Assembly: GCA_030525875.1 (NCBI GenBank) | Contig: JAUNDV010000017.1 | Span: 7,553 to 48,199 of the forward strand | From: Eubacteriales bacterium | GTDB taxonomy: Bacteria > Bacillota > Clostridia > Lachnospirales > Lachnospiraceae | Reading direction: 5' to 3' | Length of the DNA: 40,647 nt | In this document: piece by piece, positions 8,546 through 17,679 of the stretch | How positions within the stretch are numbered: the first letter of the stretch is position 1 | Layout: each line of letters begins with the position of its first letter | Made by a program: the position numbers and the translations under genes | The notes under the pieces: model-generated | Seen by the model: only the letters and a program-made list of their open reading frames with translations | Database searches by the model: none | Told to the model about the DNA's origin: nothing

Positions 8546-11518
8546 TTATTTTAATTCCCTCACTGAACTGAATAATTCATTATTTTCTTCAATATTTCCT
8601 GCATTTCCTATTACACATATATAATCATCACAAAGCATAGCCTTAACATAAGGAGAAAGTGCTCTTAAATCTTCATTTGTACAGTCCAGAATCTGATCCC
8701 TGTCCTGCTGATAATCTTCATCCCTAAGTCCTGAAAGATATATTGCTACCTCTCTTGAAGCATTTACTGAGGCCGTCACTGGCTGGTCAAGCTGTGCTAT
8801 AGCTCCTATAATATACTGATTAAGCTCTCTTTCTGAAAGCTCAAGCTTCTCAAGATACTCAGGAATTGCTTTATATGTTTCATTTGTTTCTCTTAATTTA
8901 GGATCCCTGTATGATACGAGATAAGCTCTTCCATTTTTGCCAAAGCCTGACATACAGCCATAAGCTCCGCCCTTTACCCTCAGATTCTGCCATAAGTAAT
9001 CATAGTTGAGCATTATTCTAAGTACCTGCAAAGCCCCAGTATATTTAAGTCCATGCTTAACAAAATCACCACACCTTGCAACATAATTTACCTGTGATGT
9101 TGTCTTTATTCCCTCATTAAGTTTTCCTGCTGGGTAGATCTTAACTGTATTTTTTGTAAGTGCTACTCTACCTGCTTCTTCCGTTTCTTTAGCTTCTTCT
9201 TTTTCTATTTCATTTTCTGCTTCATCAAGCTTTTCTTCAAAATTCTTCATAGTTCTAAGCATCTCAGCTTTTTCATCAGCATTTCCTGAAAGTGCATAGA
9301 TAACATTGGAAGCTGTAAAGAGCTTTAAATAAACCTCTTTTAATTTCTTTATAAACCTATTGGCATGTACAGGCACCTTATAAAACTCAACAGCTGCACA
9401 AATAAAATCATAAAATGAGAGACCTGAGGTAAGATCATCATACCTTGCTGATTCATCAAAATATGAGCTTGCCCTAAGTATCGCTGAACTATGTGAAGCG
9501 CCATCCAGCTTCATTCTCATACGACTCTTTGCTTCTAAAAGCTTTTCACCTATTCTATCTGTATCATCTAAGCTTGTTTTCCTGAGTATTTCTAAAACAA
9601 GTCCCATTCCATAGTCAATTTCTTCCCTTAGAACTCTTAGATTTGCAGTAAATAAGCCTCTGTATCCTGTTTCATTATTATATACCGGCGTTGAGGCGAT
9701 ATCAAAATCAAGTCCTCCCGTATGAAGGAGTATTTCACTTGTAAGCTTCCTGTAATCATATTTTTCTGTATTAAATTCTCCGAGGATGTATTTTAAGAAA
9801 GCTGCATACTGAAGCTCCTCTTCATTTAAAGTCTTTGTATCAAACATAACTTTGATATAAGCTATTCCGTGAGTTTCAATATCTGAATAAATAAGCTTTC
9901 CTTCCTGTACGGCCTTAAGCTTAAGTGCTTCTCTAGAAATATCTGAAACCGATAATACAGGAATTTTGTTTAGATCCTCTTCAGAATTTTCTTCTTCCTG
10001 ATATGCCTCAAGCTCTGCTGTTGCCTCGACAAGTCCGTTTATCTCTTCTTCTGAAAGTGAATCCTTGTATTCGTTTAACTTATGCTGAAGTTCCTTCTCT
10101 CTTTCCTCTGCAAGTCCACTGCAAGGTTCAGCTATAACCTCTGCCCTGTAATTATTATTGATAAGATAATCTGAAATCAGCTTTTCAAAATATCCTGTAT
10201 CTATCTGCTCTTTCAGATAGTCAAATACTTCGTTATAGCAGAGAAGCTTGAAAGGATCTTCTCCATAAATCCAGGATTCCATAGCAGTTAAGCCCATTGT
10301 AAGTCCGGCTGGTGTCCTTCCATAATCGGCTTCTCTATACTTAAATTCTAAGAAATTAATAGCAGCTTTTATCTGTTCCCTGTCAAGTCCTCCATTTGAA
10401 AGCTCCAAAAGCACATCCTGTATGGTGCTTATGAACGTCTCCTGATCAGTGCTTCTGGCATTCTTTGCTACAATAGAAAAATAAGGCTGAAGTATGCCAG
10501 AGCAATAACCACCATATATATCTTCGCCTATTCCCTTCTTAATAAGCGCCTCTTTGAGTGGAGCTCCTGCAGCATCCAAAAGCATAAATTCAAGTATCTG
10601 CCAGGCTATGGCATTTACAGAAGCATTCTTATCTCTTGCAGAGCCAATAACAAAATTTTCTGACAGATAAGTTTTGTTATCTATACTGTCATTTTTACCT
10701 ATAGGATATACAGTTTTTTCAAACTTAGCCTCTGAAAAAGGAATTTCTTCCTCAATATCTGAAAATACCTCTTTATAGTCATAACTGCAAAGATATCTTT
10801 CATCTATCCATCTAAGCTTTTCCTCCATATCCATATCTCCGTAAAGATAAATATATGAATTAGATGGATGGTAATATGTATCATGAAAATCTACGAATTC
10901 TTCATATGAGAGTTCAGGTATGGACTCTGGCGCACCTCCGGATTCACATCCATAAGTATTTGCAGGGAAGAGGGTATGCATGATATTTCTCTCAAGCACT
11001 GCTTCCGGATCTGAAAATGCCCCCTTCATTTCATTGTAAACAACTCCATTATATTTGAGCTCATCATCATGATTTTTGAGTTCATAATGCCAGCCTTCCT
11101 GCTCAAATATCTTTTTTTCCTTTACTGCATTTGGATTAAAAACTGCATCCAGATACACATCCATCAGGTTCATAAAGTCCTTATCATTACATGATGCAAC
11201 TGGATATACTGTTTTGTCAGGATAGGTCATGGCATTTAAAAATGTATTAAGTGAGCCCTTCACAAGCTCAACAAAAGGGTCTTTGAGAGGAAACTTTTCT
11301 GAACCGCAAAGAACACTATGCTCCATGATATGAGCTACACCTGTATCATTTTTAGGTGTGGTTCTAAATCCTATCATAAACACCTTGTTTTTATCTTCAT
11401 TTTTCAATGTAAGTATTCTGGCACCTGTCTTTATATGCTTGTATACAACAGCCTGAGCCGGAACCTCTGCTATATATTTTTCTTCAATTTTTTCATATAT
11501 ATTTTTAAAATCCAACAT
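8546..11518 (-). CDS. M16C (presequence-protease/insulinase family) zinc metallopeptidase
   Basis: A 990-residue cytosolic peptidase of the pitrilysin M16C group (PreP, also called Hyp or falcilysin-like). The inverted zinc motif HIMEH gives H63, catalytic E66 and H67; the distal glutamate ligand is E163 in VYNEMKGAF. The neighbouring segments GSEKFPLKDPF and SLNTFLNAMTYPDKT are characteristic. Two halves (about 1-470 and 530-990) joined by a charged linker form the peptide-degrading chamber; the second half retains the family segment LRVKGGAYGC. Such enzymes degrade unstructured peptides (family knowledge). There is no signal peptide. An AGGA site lies 6 nt before the ATG, with a better GGAGGA further up. 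It starts the M16-era-recO-glyQS run. Confidence 0.94.
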   Translation of the reverse strand: MLDFKNIYEKIEEKYIAEVPAQAVVYKHIKTGARILTLKNEDKNKVFMIGFRTTPKNDTGVAHIMEHSVLCGSEKFPLKDPFVELVKGSLNTFLNAMTYPDKTVYPVASCNDKDFMNLMDVYLDAVFNPNAVKEKKIFEQEGWHYELKNHDDELKYNGVVYNEMKGAFSDPEAVLERNIMHTLFPANTYGCESGGAPESIPELSYEEFVDFHDTYYHPSNSYIYLYGDMDMEEKLRWIDERYLCSYDYKEVFSDIEEEIPFSEAKFEKTVYPIGKNDSIDNKTYLSENFVIGSARDKNASVNAIAWQILEFMLLDAAGAPLKEALIKKGIGEDIYGGYCSGILQPYFSIVAKNARSTDQETFISTIQDVLLELSNGGLDREQIKAAINFLEFKYREADYGRTPAGLTMGLTAMESWIYGEDPFKLLCYNEVFDYLKEQIDTGYFEKLISDYLINNNYRAEVIAEPCSGLAEEREKELQHKLNEYKDSLSEEEINGLVEATAELEAYQEEENSEEDLNKIPVLSVSDISREALKLKAVQEGKLIYSDIETHGIAYIKVMFDTKTLNEEELQYAAFLKYILGEFNTEKYDYRKLTSEILLHTGGLDFDIASTPVYNNETGYRGLFTANLRVLREEIDYGMGLVLEILRKTSLDDTDRIGEKLLEAKSRMRMKLDGASHSSAILRASSYFDESARYDDLTSGLSFYDFICAAVEFYKVPVHANRFIKKLKEVYLKLFTASNVIYALSGNADEKAEMLRTMKNFEEKLDEAENEIEKEEAKETEEAGRVALTKNTVKIYPAGKLNEGIKTTSQVNYVARCGDFVKHGLKYTGALQVLRIMLNYDYLWQNLRVKGGAYGCMSGFGKNGRAYLVSYRDPKLRETNETYKAIPEYLEKLELSERELNQYIIGAIAQLDQPVTASVNASREVAIYLSGLRDEDYQQDRDQILDCTNEDLRALSPYVKAMLCDDYICVIGNAGNIEENNELFSSVRELK

Positions 11519-11558
11519 TCTTTATCCTGATTCCTCCAAAACAATTATATTTTTAAGT

Positions 11559-12338
11559 TTAAAGATTACCCATAAGATAATCCTTGATTATGGCTGCACT
11601 TTCCCTTACACACATATGTACAAATAATATGCTGTCCGATGGCGCTGCTATTCCATAAACATTTTTATAGCCCTGCTTCTTTGCTATTTTTACAGCTCGC
11701 ATAACATGAAAATCACTCGTTAATATGCCTATACTCAAAGGATCCGGATAGGCTGAATAATAATGCTTTTTTCTATCCATATCTATCTGTTTCTTTGAAA
11801 ATACGATATTTTCAAGTGTATTTCTTGAATTCATCTCTATAAGAAGCTTCTCCTCAGGTATTCCCTTGAGATGAAGATAATTATACATAGCAAGAGCCTC
11901 AGGAACTACTTCGTCACTGCCCTGACCTCCGGAAAGAACAAATATAGTATCCGGATTCTCCAAATGATACTCATATGCCTTATCAAGCCTTTTCTTCAGG
12001 GATTTGGAAATACCATCCGGGTATACCTTTGCTCCCAATACAACAACATAATTAAGTCCTGGCTTCTCAGCCTTTCTTGACTCTTTTATTACAAAATTCA
12101 TAATAACTGAAAATACTATTACGCCAAGTACAAAGCTTGTAAAAACAAAAACAGGCAGTCTTTTTGGCAGACTGCCCACTTTGTTAATTTTTCGCATAGA
12201 AAAATATCCCATCATGGCAAGTACAGCTGCAAAAAATATCCAAACACCGCAAAATGCCGTACCTATGCCGCTGTAAGCTACAATGATGACAAAATATACT
12301 AAGCATAATATTGATAATAAAAAGAATATTGCTTCCAA
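11559..12338 (-). CDS. YdcF/SanA-like DUF218 membrane protein
   Basis: A 259-residue protein with three N-terminal membrane segments (about 2-22, 25-45 and 62-84) and a DUF218 domain (about 95-250). The domain signatures are VVVLGAKV, FVLSGGQGSDE, MNSRNTLENIVFSK and ILTSDFHVMRA. Relatives include SanA, ElyC and YdcF, which affect envelope integrity; the biochemical activity is not settled. The start is TTG at 12338: GGAGG lies 7 nt upstream and no near ATG would keep the first membrane helix. It lies 34 bp after the U32 peptidase gene; a CTGATTA-TAATCAG hairpin with a short T-run straddles that gap and could weaken read-through. Confidence 0.88.
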   Translation of the reverse strand: MEAIFFLLSILCLVYFVIIVAYSGIGTAFCGVWIFFAAVLAMMGYFSMRKINKVGSLPKRLPVFVFTSFVLGVIVFSVIMNFVIKESRKAEKPGLNYVVVLGAKVYPDGISKSLKKRLDKAYEYHLENPDTIFVLSGGQGSDEVVPEALAMYNYLHLKGIPEEKLLIEMNSRNTLENIVFSKKQIDMDRKKHYYSAYPDPLSIGILTSDFHVMRAVKIAKKQGYKNVYGIAAPSDSILFVHMCVRESAAIIKDYLMGNL

Positions 12339-12372
12339 AAATAATCCTCCGGAAAAGCAGTCTGATTATTTT

Positions 12373-13599
12373 TTAATCAGCTTTGACTCTAAGTATATCA
12401 TATTTTTCTGCTTTTTCACTAAGCTTTAGCTTCAACTTCTGTTTAGAATGAGGACAGCTCTCCTGTTCCTCTCCGCTTTCCCTGTCATATATTCCAAGAA
12501 CCTCAGTTTGTACATTGCTAAAATCAGGCTTCATGATTTCTATTATATCGCCCTTCTTGAATTTGTTCTTCTGCTCTATATAACAGTATTCATCACCCGT
12601 TTCACTGACTGATCCTAGGAAAATATAATTCTTTACATATGTGTTATTGTCATATATCTGTGCATCCTCACCAGGCTTTCCAAAATAGAAGCCGGTTGTA
12701 AATTCACGATATGTACACTTTCCAATTTCTTCTTTATACTGTTCAAGATTTGCTCTATATAAATCAGGATTCTTAAGGTAATCATCTATTGCCCTTCTAT
12801 ATGTTCTCGCAACTGTTGCAACATATAGCTGGGTCTTCATTCTTCCTTCTATTTTAAGGCTATCTATACCCGCATCTATTAACTCAGGTATGTGTTCTAT
12901 CATACACAGATCCTTGGAGTTAAAAATATAGGTACCTCTTTCATTTTCCTCTACAGGATAGAACTCACCCGGTCTTTTCTCTTCCATAAGACTGTACTTC
13001 CATCTGCATGGATGAGTGCAGGCGCCCTGATTTGCATCTCTTCCCGCCATAAAGCTTGATAACAGACATCTTCCTGAGTAGCTTATACACATTGCACCAT
13101 GTACAAAAGATTCTATTTCCATATCCTCTGGAATATTTTTTCTTATTTCTTTTATTTCTTCAAGTGAAAGCTCTCTTGCATTTACAACTCTCTTCGCTCC
13201 AAGTCCATACCAGAAATTAAAGGTTCCGTAATTTGTATTATTCATCTGGGTAGAGATGTGAATCTCCATATCAGGAATTATTTTCTTTACAAGAGTGAAT
13301 ATCGCTGGATCAGAAATAATAAGTGCATCTGGACGCACCTTAGCCAGTTCCTCTATATATTCCTCTGCCTTTGGGAGATCATTATTATGAGCATATATAT
13401 TAGCTGTTACATATACCTTGACACCATGCTCATGAGCAAAATCTATCGCTTCTTTCATGGTGTCTATGTCAAAATTATCAGCCTTTGCTCTTAATGAAAA
13501 TGCTTCTCCACCTATGTATACAGCATCTGCTCCATAGATAACCGCTGTTTTTAATGTTTCAAGATTGCCTGCCGGTATTAATAGTTCCGGTTTACGCAT
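12373..13599 (-). CDS. trhP: U32 peptidase family protein, probable tRNA 5-hydroxyuridine synthase TrhP
   Basis: A 408-residue U32 family protein. The N-terminal TIM-barrel half starts PELLIPAGNLETLKTA with GADAVYIGG, and the family cysteine region includes GAMCISYSGRCLLSSFMAGRDANQG followed by CTHPCRW, cysteines expected to bind an iron-sulfur cluster. LKIEGRMKTQLYVA is a further U32 hallmark. In Bacillus subtilis the homologs TrhP1/TrhP2 (YrrN/YrrO) make 5-hydroxyuridine at tRNA position 34 from prephenate, rather than acting as peptidases (family knowledge). The gene immediately upstream, trmR, encodes the methylase for the next step, which supports the assignment. AGAGGT lies 7 nt before the ATG; the gap from trmR is 19 bp. 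Collagenase-type U32 function is less likely. Confidence 0.87.
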   Translation of the reverse strand: MRKPELLIPAGNLETLKTAVIYGADAVYIGGEAFSLRAKADNFDIDTMKEAIDFAHEHGVKVYVTANIYAHNNDLPKAEEYIEELAKVRPDALIISDPAIFTLVKKIIPDMEIHISTQMNNTNYGTFNFWYGLGAKRVVNARELSLEEIKEIRKNIPEDMEIESFVHGAMCISYSGRCLLSSFMAGRDANQGACTHPCRWKYSLMEEKRPGEFYPVEENERGTYIFNSKDLCMIEHIPELIDAGIDSLKIEGRMKTQLYVATVARTYRRAIDDYLKNPDLYRANLEQYKEEIGKCTYREFTTGFYFGKPGEDAQIYDNNTYVKNYIFLGSVSETGDEYCYIEQKNKFKKGDIIEIMKPDFSNVQTEVLGIYDRESGEEQESCPHSKQKLKLKLSEKAEKYDILRVKAD

Positions 13600-13618
13600 A
13601 TCATTTACCTCTTTTCTA

Positions 13619-14278
13619 TTATTTCATAACGGAAATGCTTACTCCATCTCCTATAGGAACTATTGAGCTCATTAGTCTCTCATTCTGCTTTAATTCTCTT
13701 AAAAAGCTCCTCATTCTATCATGTGTCGTCCTGTCTCTTCTATCCACAGTATATCTGGATTCCATCACTGTATTATCCTGAAGTACATTATCACTTATAA
13801 GTACTGATCCGCTCTTCATTAGCCTCATGATATCTGGAAGCCAGTTGATATACTGTCCCTTTGCTGCATCCAGGAAAATAAGATCAAAACTTTCATCAAG
13901 TTCCTTTAACACCTTTGTAGCATCTCCGTGGATAAGCTCTACCCTGTCACAGCCATACTCATTTCCAATAAGACCGGCTCTTTTAAGATTTTCTGTAGCA
14001 ATAGGTATCCTCTTGTCATAGCTTTCTATTGTTACAATATGACTTTCTCCAGTCTCATCGGCACGTGCCATTACAATAGTGCTATATGCAATAGCCGTTC
14101 CTATTTCAAGAATGCGTTTTGGTTTTTTCATAAAACAGAGAGTTCTTAAAAAACTCTCTGTTTCTGTTCTAACTATAGGTACATCATTTTCCTGTGCGTA
14201 TATACGCATGCTGCAAAGATCCTTATCAGCTTCATTTTCAATTGATAAAAGATAATCCCTTATACGCTCATATTCCAT
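13619..14278 (-). CDS. trmR: tRNA 5-hydroxyuridine O-methyltransferase TrmR (SAM-dependent)
   Basis: A 219-residue class I O-methyltransferase of the catechol/caffeoyl-CoA type fold. Motif I is ILEIGTAIAYST (about 56-67), followed by VTIESYDK, VELIHGDATKVL, the metal-binding LIFLDAAKGQY and LISDNVLQ. B. subtilis YrrM (TrmR) is of this family and methylates 5-hydroxyuridine-34 to 5-methoxyuridine in tRNAs (family knowledge). Its position between the MltG-like gene and the U32 gene is the same as yrrL-yrrM-yrrN in B. subtilis, so the assignment rests on synteny as well as sequence. I chose the ATG at 14278 with GGAG 5 nt upstream; an open extension would overlap the preceding gene and lacks a site. 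Confidence 0.87.
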   Translation of the reverse strand: MEYERIRDYLLSIENEADKDLCSMRIYAQENDVPIVRTETESFLRTLCFMKKPKRILEIGTAIAYSTIVMARADETGESHIVTIESYDKRIPIATENLKRAGLIGNEYGCDRVELIHGDATKVLKELDESFDLIFLDAAKGQYINWLPDIMRLMKSGSVLISDNVLQDNTVMESRYTVDRRDRTTHDRMRSFLRELKQNERLMSSIVPIGDGVSISVMK

Positions 14279-14297
14279 AAAAACTCCAAAAGTAAGC

Positions 14298-14807
14298 TTA
14301 TTCTTCCATTGATTTTCTTGCAGCCTCAAGCTGCTTTTCATCTACATTATCACCGGCACCGCCTATGATCTCAAGTCCGCCATCCTCAATTTCATTGCTT
14401 GTTGTTTCCTGAGTATTAAGCTCTTTATTTTTCTTTGATGTGTCTTCGATCTTCATAAGCATTTCCTTAGTAGTCATGGAGGTATTAAGAACATATTCTC
14501 CAGGAACAATGCTTATCTTATAAAGAGATCCCTGGATAACAAATGGCAGCTCTTTTCTGATGAGACCTTCATCCTTAAGCAGTTCTGCTACAGAATCCAT
14601 ATCATCATCCTTATCAAAGGTAATAACAACATCTGTTCCCGGCTTTGCCTCCACCGGCTCCTGATAAAAAATACTTCGACCAAAGCCAAAGCTAAGTTTG
14701 CCACATTCAAACAAAAGCAATATTACAAGAGCAAATGCTATTACCTTTATTGCTATACTACTTATAAATGATGCTATTTCTCCTATCAGGGATGAATCGT
14801 TTTTCAT
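14298..14807 (-). CDS. MltG/YceG-like membrane protein lacking the catalytic domain
   Basis: A 169-residue protein in the position of B. subtilis yrrL (mltG). One membrane segment (about 16-35) is followed by a small extracytoplasmic module: VVITFDKDDDMDSVAELLKDEGLI, then IVPGEYVLNTSMTTKEMLMKI, the LysM-like N-terminal region of MltG/YceG endolytic transglycosylases. Full MltG has about 340-380 residues; the catalytic half with its conserved glutamate is missing, and the protein ends in an acidic low-complexity tail. No frameshift is visible, since trmR begins 19 bp later, so this is a short form rather than a broken gene. AGAGG lies 5 nt before the ATG. It probably binds or regulates rather than cuts glycan strands (inference). 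Confidence 0.75.
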   Translation of the reverse strand: MKNDSSLIGEIASFISSIAIKVIAFALVILLLFECGKLSFGFGRSIFYQEPVEAKPGTDVVITFDKDDDMDSVAELLKDEGLIRKELPFVIQGSLYKISIVPGEYVLNTSMTTKEMLMKIEDTSKKNKELNTQETTSNEIEDGGLEIIGGAGDNVDEKQLEAARKSMEE

Positions 14808-14816
14808 TTACACCTC

Positions 14817-16670
14817 TTAAACTTCAGATATTATCGGCAGAATTACCGGATTTCTCTTCATCCTGCGCCATAAAAATTCCGAAAGTGAATCACGTATAAC
14901 TGATTTTATACGTGACCAGTCGCTTACATGATGAACAAGGCAGTCATCCACCGCATCCATCACTACCAATCTGGCTTCTTCCATCAAAGCTTCATTTTCT
15001 CTTACATAAACAAAGCCTCTGCTAACTATATCTGGCCCTGACAAAAGCTGACCAGAATATTTCTCAAGCGCAAGCACAACAACTATAATACCATTTTGAG
15101 CAAGATTTTGTCTATCTCTCAAAACTATATTGCCTACATCGCCTATTCCAAGTCCATCGACAAGAAGAGGTCCTGCCTGCACCTTATCTACTACACTACA
15201 GCCTTCATTTGAGACAGAAATAACATCTCCGCTCTCTGCTATAAGAACATTTTCCATTGGAACGCCCACGGAAACAGCGATATCTCTCTGCGCAATTCTA
15301 TGTCTGTATTCTCCATGAAGAGGAATTGCAAACTTAGGGTGTACGAGAGAATATATAAGCTTGAGTTCTTCCTGACATGCATGTCCTGAAACATGGGTAT
15401 CCTGATATATAACCTTGGCATGCTTTTGTGAAAGCTCATTTATTACCTTTGCTACAGCCTTTTCATTTCCAGGTATAGGTGTTGAACTAAGTACAATAAC
15501 ATCGTCAGCTCCTATTGTTACCTTCTTATGCTGTCCGCTTGCCATACGTGAAAGAGCCGCCATAGACTCTCCCTGACTGCCTGTTGTTACAAGCACAGTT
15601 TTCTCAGCAGGATAGTCTCTGATATGTGCTATATCAATAAGCGTTCCCTCATTGATCTTTATATATCCAAGCTCAACTGCCGTTCCGATAACATTTACCA
15701 TTGAACGGCCTTCTACTACTACCTTACGTCCATATTTCTCAGCATCATTGATAACCTGCTGTACACGGTCCACATTGGAAGCAAAGGTTGCAATAATAAT
15801 TCTATTGTTAGGATGTTCTGCAAATATTGCATCGAAGGTTCTTCCAACTGTCCTTTCTGACATTGTAAATCCACCTCTTAATGCATTTGTTGAGTCCGCC
15901 ATAAGTGCAAGCACGCCCTGTTTACCAAGCTCTGCAAAACGCTGAAGATCTATGGCATCTCCAAATACCGGTGTATAATCCACCTTGAAATCTCCTGTAT
16001 GGAGCAATACTCCTGCAGGCGAATGGATAGCTATGGCTGAGGCATCCTGAATAGAGTGATTTGTCTTTATAAATTCAATATTGAAATCTCCAGCAGGTAT
16101 TACATCCCCGTGCTGCACAACCACACATGTAGTAAGATCTAAAAGCTCAGCCTCTCTTAATTTATTTTCAATAAGAGCTATTGTAAGCTTTGTAGAATAA
16201 ACTGGAACATTAAGATCTCTAAGTATATAAGGAAGTGCTCCGATATGATCCTCATGTCCATGTGTTATAAAGAAGCCCTTTACCTTAGCTGCGTTTTTCT
16301 TAAGATAAGTTACATCCGGAATCACAAGATCTATTCCAAGCATATCATCATCTGGAAATGCCATTCCGCAGTCAACTACAACAATACTATCTTTGTACTC
16401 GAAGGCCGTTATATTCATTCCGATCTGTTCAAGACCTCCAAGCGGTATTATCTTAACCGGCTCAACATTTTTATCTTCTTTGAGCTTATTTCTCGTATTT
16501 ACTCTTCTTGGCTTCTGTCTTTTTATTTCTGATTCCTGCTTTACCTCAGGCTTAGAATCCTTTATGACATTCTTCTGCCTTGGTATCCTCCTTCTATTTT
16601 TAAATCCAGTCTGCTTGCTTTTATCTGCAAGCTCAGATCTTGGATCTTTATTATTTTCATTTACTGTCAT
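14817..16670 (-). CDS. rnj: Ribonuclease J
   Basis: A 617-residue metallo-beta-lactamase/beta-CASP ribonuclease with 5'-3' exonuclease and endonuclease activity, central to RNA turnover in Bacillota. After an Arg/Lys-rich, probably disordered N-terminal extension of about 65 residues comes the catalytic core: the two-zinc motif HGHEDH at 137-142, LLHTGDFKVD, and beta-CASP segments including ADSTNA and TTGSQGESMAAL, then the HVSGHA and HGEYRH motifs and a C-terminal domain. I chose the ATG at 16670 because AGGAG lies 4 nt upstream; an in-frame ATG at 16724 would overlap the DUF1292 gene and has no site. It sits between the yrzB-like and yrrL-like genes, where B. subtilis has no RNase J gene. 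Confidence 0.95.
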   Translation of the reverse strand: MTVNENNKDPRSELADKSKQTGFKNRRRIPRQKNVIKDSKPEVKQESEIKRQKPRRVNTRNKLKEDKNVEPVKIIPLGGLEQIGMNITAFEYKDSIVVVDCGMAFPDDDMLGIDLVIPDVTYLKKNAAKVKGFFITHGHEDHIGALPYILRDLNVPVYSTKLTIALIENKLREAELLDLTTCVVVQHGDVIPAGDFNIEFIKTNHSIQDASAIAIHSPAGVLLHTGDFKVDYTPVFGDAIDLQRFAELGKQGVLALMADSTNALRGGFTMSERTVGRTFDAIFAEHPNNRIIIATFASNVDRVQQVINDAEKYGRKVVVEGRSMVNVIGTAVELGYIKINEGTLIDIAHIRDYPAEKTVLVTTGSQGESMAALSRMASGQHKKVTIGADDVIVLSSTPIPGNEKAVAKVINELSQKHAKVIYQDTHVSGHACQEELKLIYSLVHPKFAIPLHGEYRHRIAQRDIAVSVGVPMENVLIAESGDVISVSNEGCSVVDKVQAGPLLVDGLGIGDVGNIVLRDRQNLAQNGIIVVVLALEKYSGQLLSGPDIVSRGFVYVRENEALMEEARLVVMDAVDDCLVHHVSDWSRIKSVIRDSLSEFLWRRMKRNPVILPIISEV

Positions 16671-16701
16671 ATTTCTCCTATTTCTGCTTATAGTCTCTTT
16701 A

Positions 16702-16971
16702 TCATCTTTCAAAGTCAAATTCATCTTTTAGCATTTCTTCAAATATCTTAAATACAGACTCAAGCTCTGTTTCATCTTCTACAGATTCATAAATTGCCTC
16801 GTCTGTTCCCTCTTCAGATACGTCCTTCATTACGTAGCACTCCCCGTCCTCATCATCAGGTGCATCAGTAACAAGTATATAGTTCACTCCTCCGAGCATA
16901 GTTGTTTCTAAAATAGTAAATTCTACCTCACTGCCATCATCCATAAGCATTACAATCTTCTCGTCATCCAT
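16702..16971 (-). CDS. DUF1292 family protein (YrzB-like)
   Basis: A very acidic protein of 89 residues with the DUF1292 pattern: VMLMDDGSEVEFTILETTMLGGVNYILVTD near the start, then CYVMKDVSEEG and an acidic helical end. Its function is not known. The family is regularly encoded after ruvX and ireB in Bacillota, as B. subtilis yrzB is after yrrK, and that is the arrangement here. GGGAG lies 8 nt before the ATG. A 148-bp AT-rich gap separates it from ruvX; I see no convincing promoter in that gap. Confidence 0.88.
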   Translation of the reverse strand: MDDEKIVMLMDDGSEVEFTILETTMLGGVNYILVTDAPDDEDGECYVMKDVSEEGTDEAIYESVEDETELESVFKIFEEMLKDEFDFER

Positions 16972-17119
16972 ATTTTTTTCTCCCTTCGAATATATATATT
17001 TTTTATTTCTTTGCTTTCTAAAAGCTTATAATCCAACTTTGCTTATTTTGTATAAAACAATGATATCATAATTTTATATATTATTATAGATACAGCTTTT
17101 TCTTTTGCTAGTATAAATT

Positions 17120-17560
17120 TTATAAGCTTCCATTCTTCATATAATCTTCAAGTATAAGAGCCGCTGCAATCCTATCTATATATTGCTTACGGAAATCCTT
17201 GTCTATTCCTGATTCTTCAAGTATTTCATCAGCTCCCATAGTAGAAAGTCTCTCATCCCAAAGAATTACTTTTATATCTAAGCCATCAGCAATGAGCCTC
17301 TTTTGAAGCTGTTCTCCAAATGCCTCTGTCTTAATAGCTCTCTCTCCTCTCGAATCATCCATATTAAGAGGATGTCCCAGAACTATAAGCTCAGCTTCCT
17401 TTTCTCTGGCAAGCTCTGTTATTCTTCTTAAAGTAGGTCTCAGCTTTGACTCCATATCTCTCTTTATTGTCTCAAGTGGAGAAACTATAGTCTTTGTTGG
17501 ATCTGTAACTGCAACTCCTACTGTTTTTGCACCATAATCAAGTCCGATTATTCTTCCCAT
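17120..17560 (-). CDS. ruvX: Putative pre-16S rRNA nuclease / Holliday junction resolvase YqgF
   Basis: A 146-residue RNase H-fold protein of the YqgF/RuvX family. The first strand MGRIIGLDYGAKTVGVAV carries the catalytic D8; IVLGHPLNMDDSRGERA and LWDERLST hold the further acidic residues of the active site. The family is needed for 16S rRNA 5' maturation and was also proposed to resolve Holliday junctions (family knowledge). AGAGGT lies before the ATG. The gene follows ireB, as in B. subtilis yrzL-yrrK, but a strong terminator-like hairpin stands between the two. Confidence 0.95.
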   Translation of the reverse strand: MGRIIGLDYGAKTVGVAVTDPTKTIVSPLETIKRDMESKLRPTLRRITELAREKEAELIVLGHPLNMDDSRGERAIKTEAFGEQLQKRLIADGLDIKVILWDERLSTMGADEILEESGIDKDFRKQYIDRIAAALILEDYMKNGSL

Positions 17561-17585
17561 TCTATACCTCTAAATTTATTTAAAC

Positions 17586-17619
17586 ACAAAAACTACATGC
17601 CGGCATTTTACCGGCATGT
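17586..17619 (-). terminator. Intrinsic terminator or attenuator between ireB and ruvX
   Basis: A perfect 9-bp stem, ACATGCCGG (17595-17603) and CCGGCATGT (17611-17619), has a 7-nt loop and is followed on the minus strand by AGTTTTTGTGTTT. It lies in the middle of the conserved ireB-ruvX pair, so it should lower transcription of ruvX unless ruvX has its own promoter. Confidence 0.75.
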
Positions 17620-17679
17620 TGAAATAAACTGACCAAAATTCATTGTTCAGACTCTATTATATTACAAACAGATAACTGA

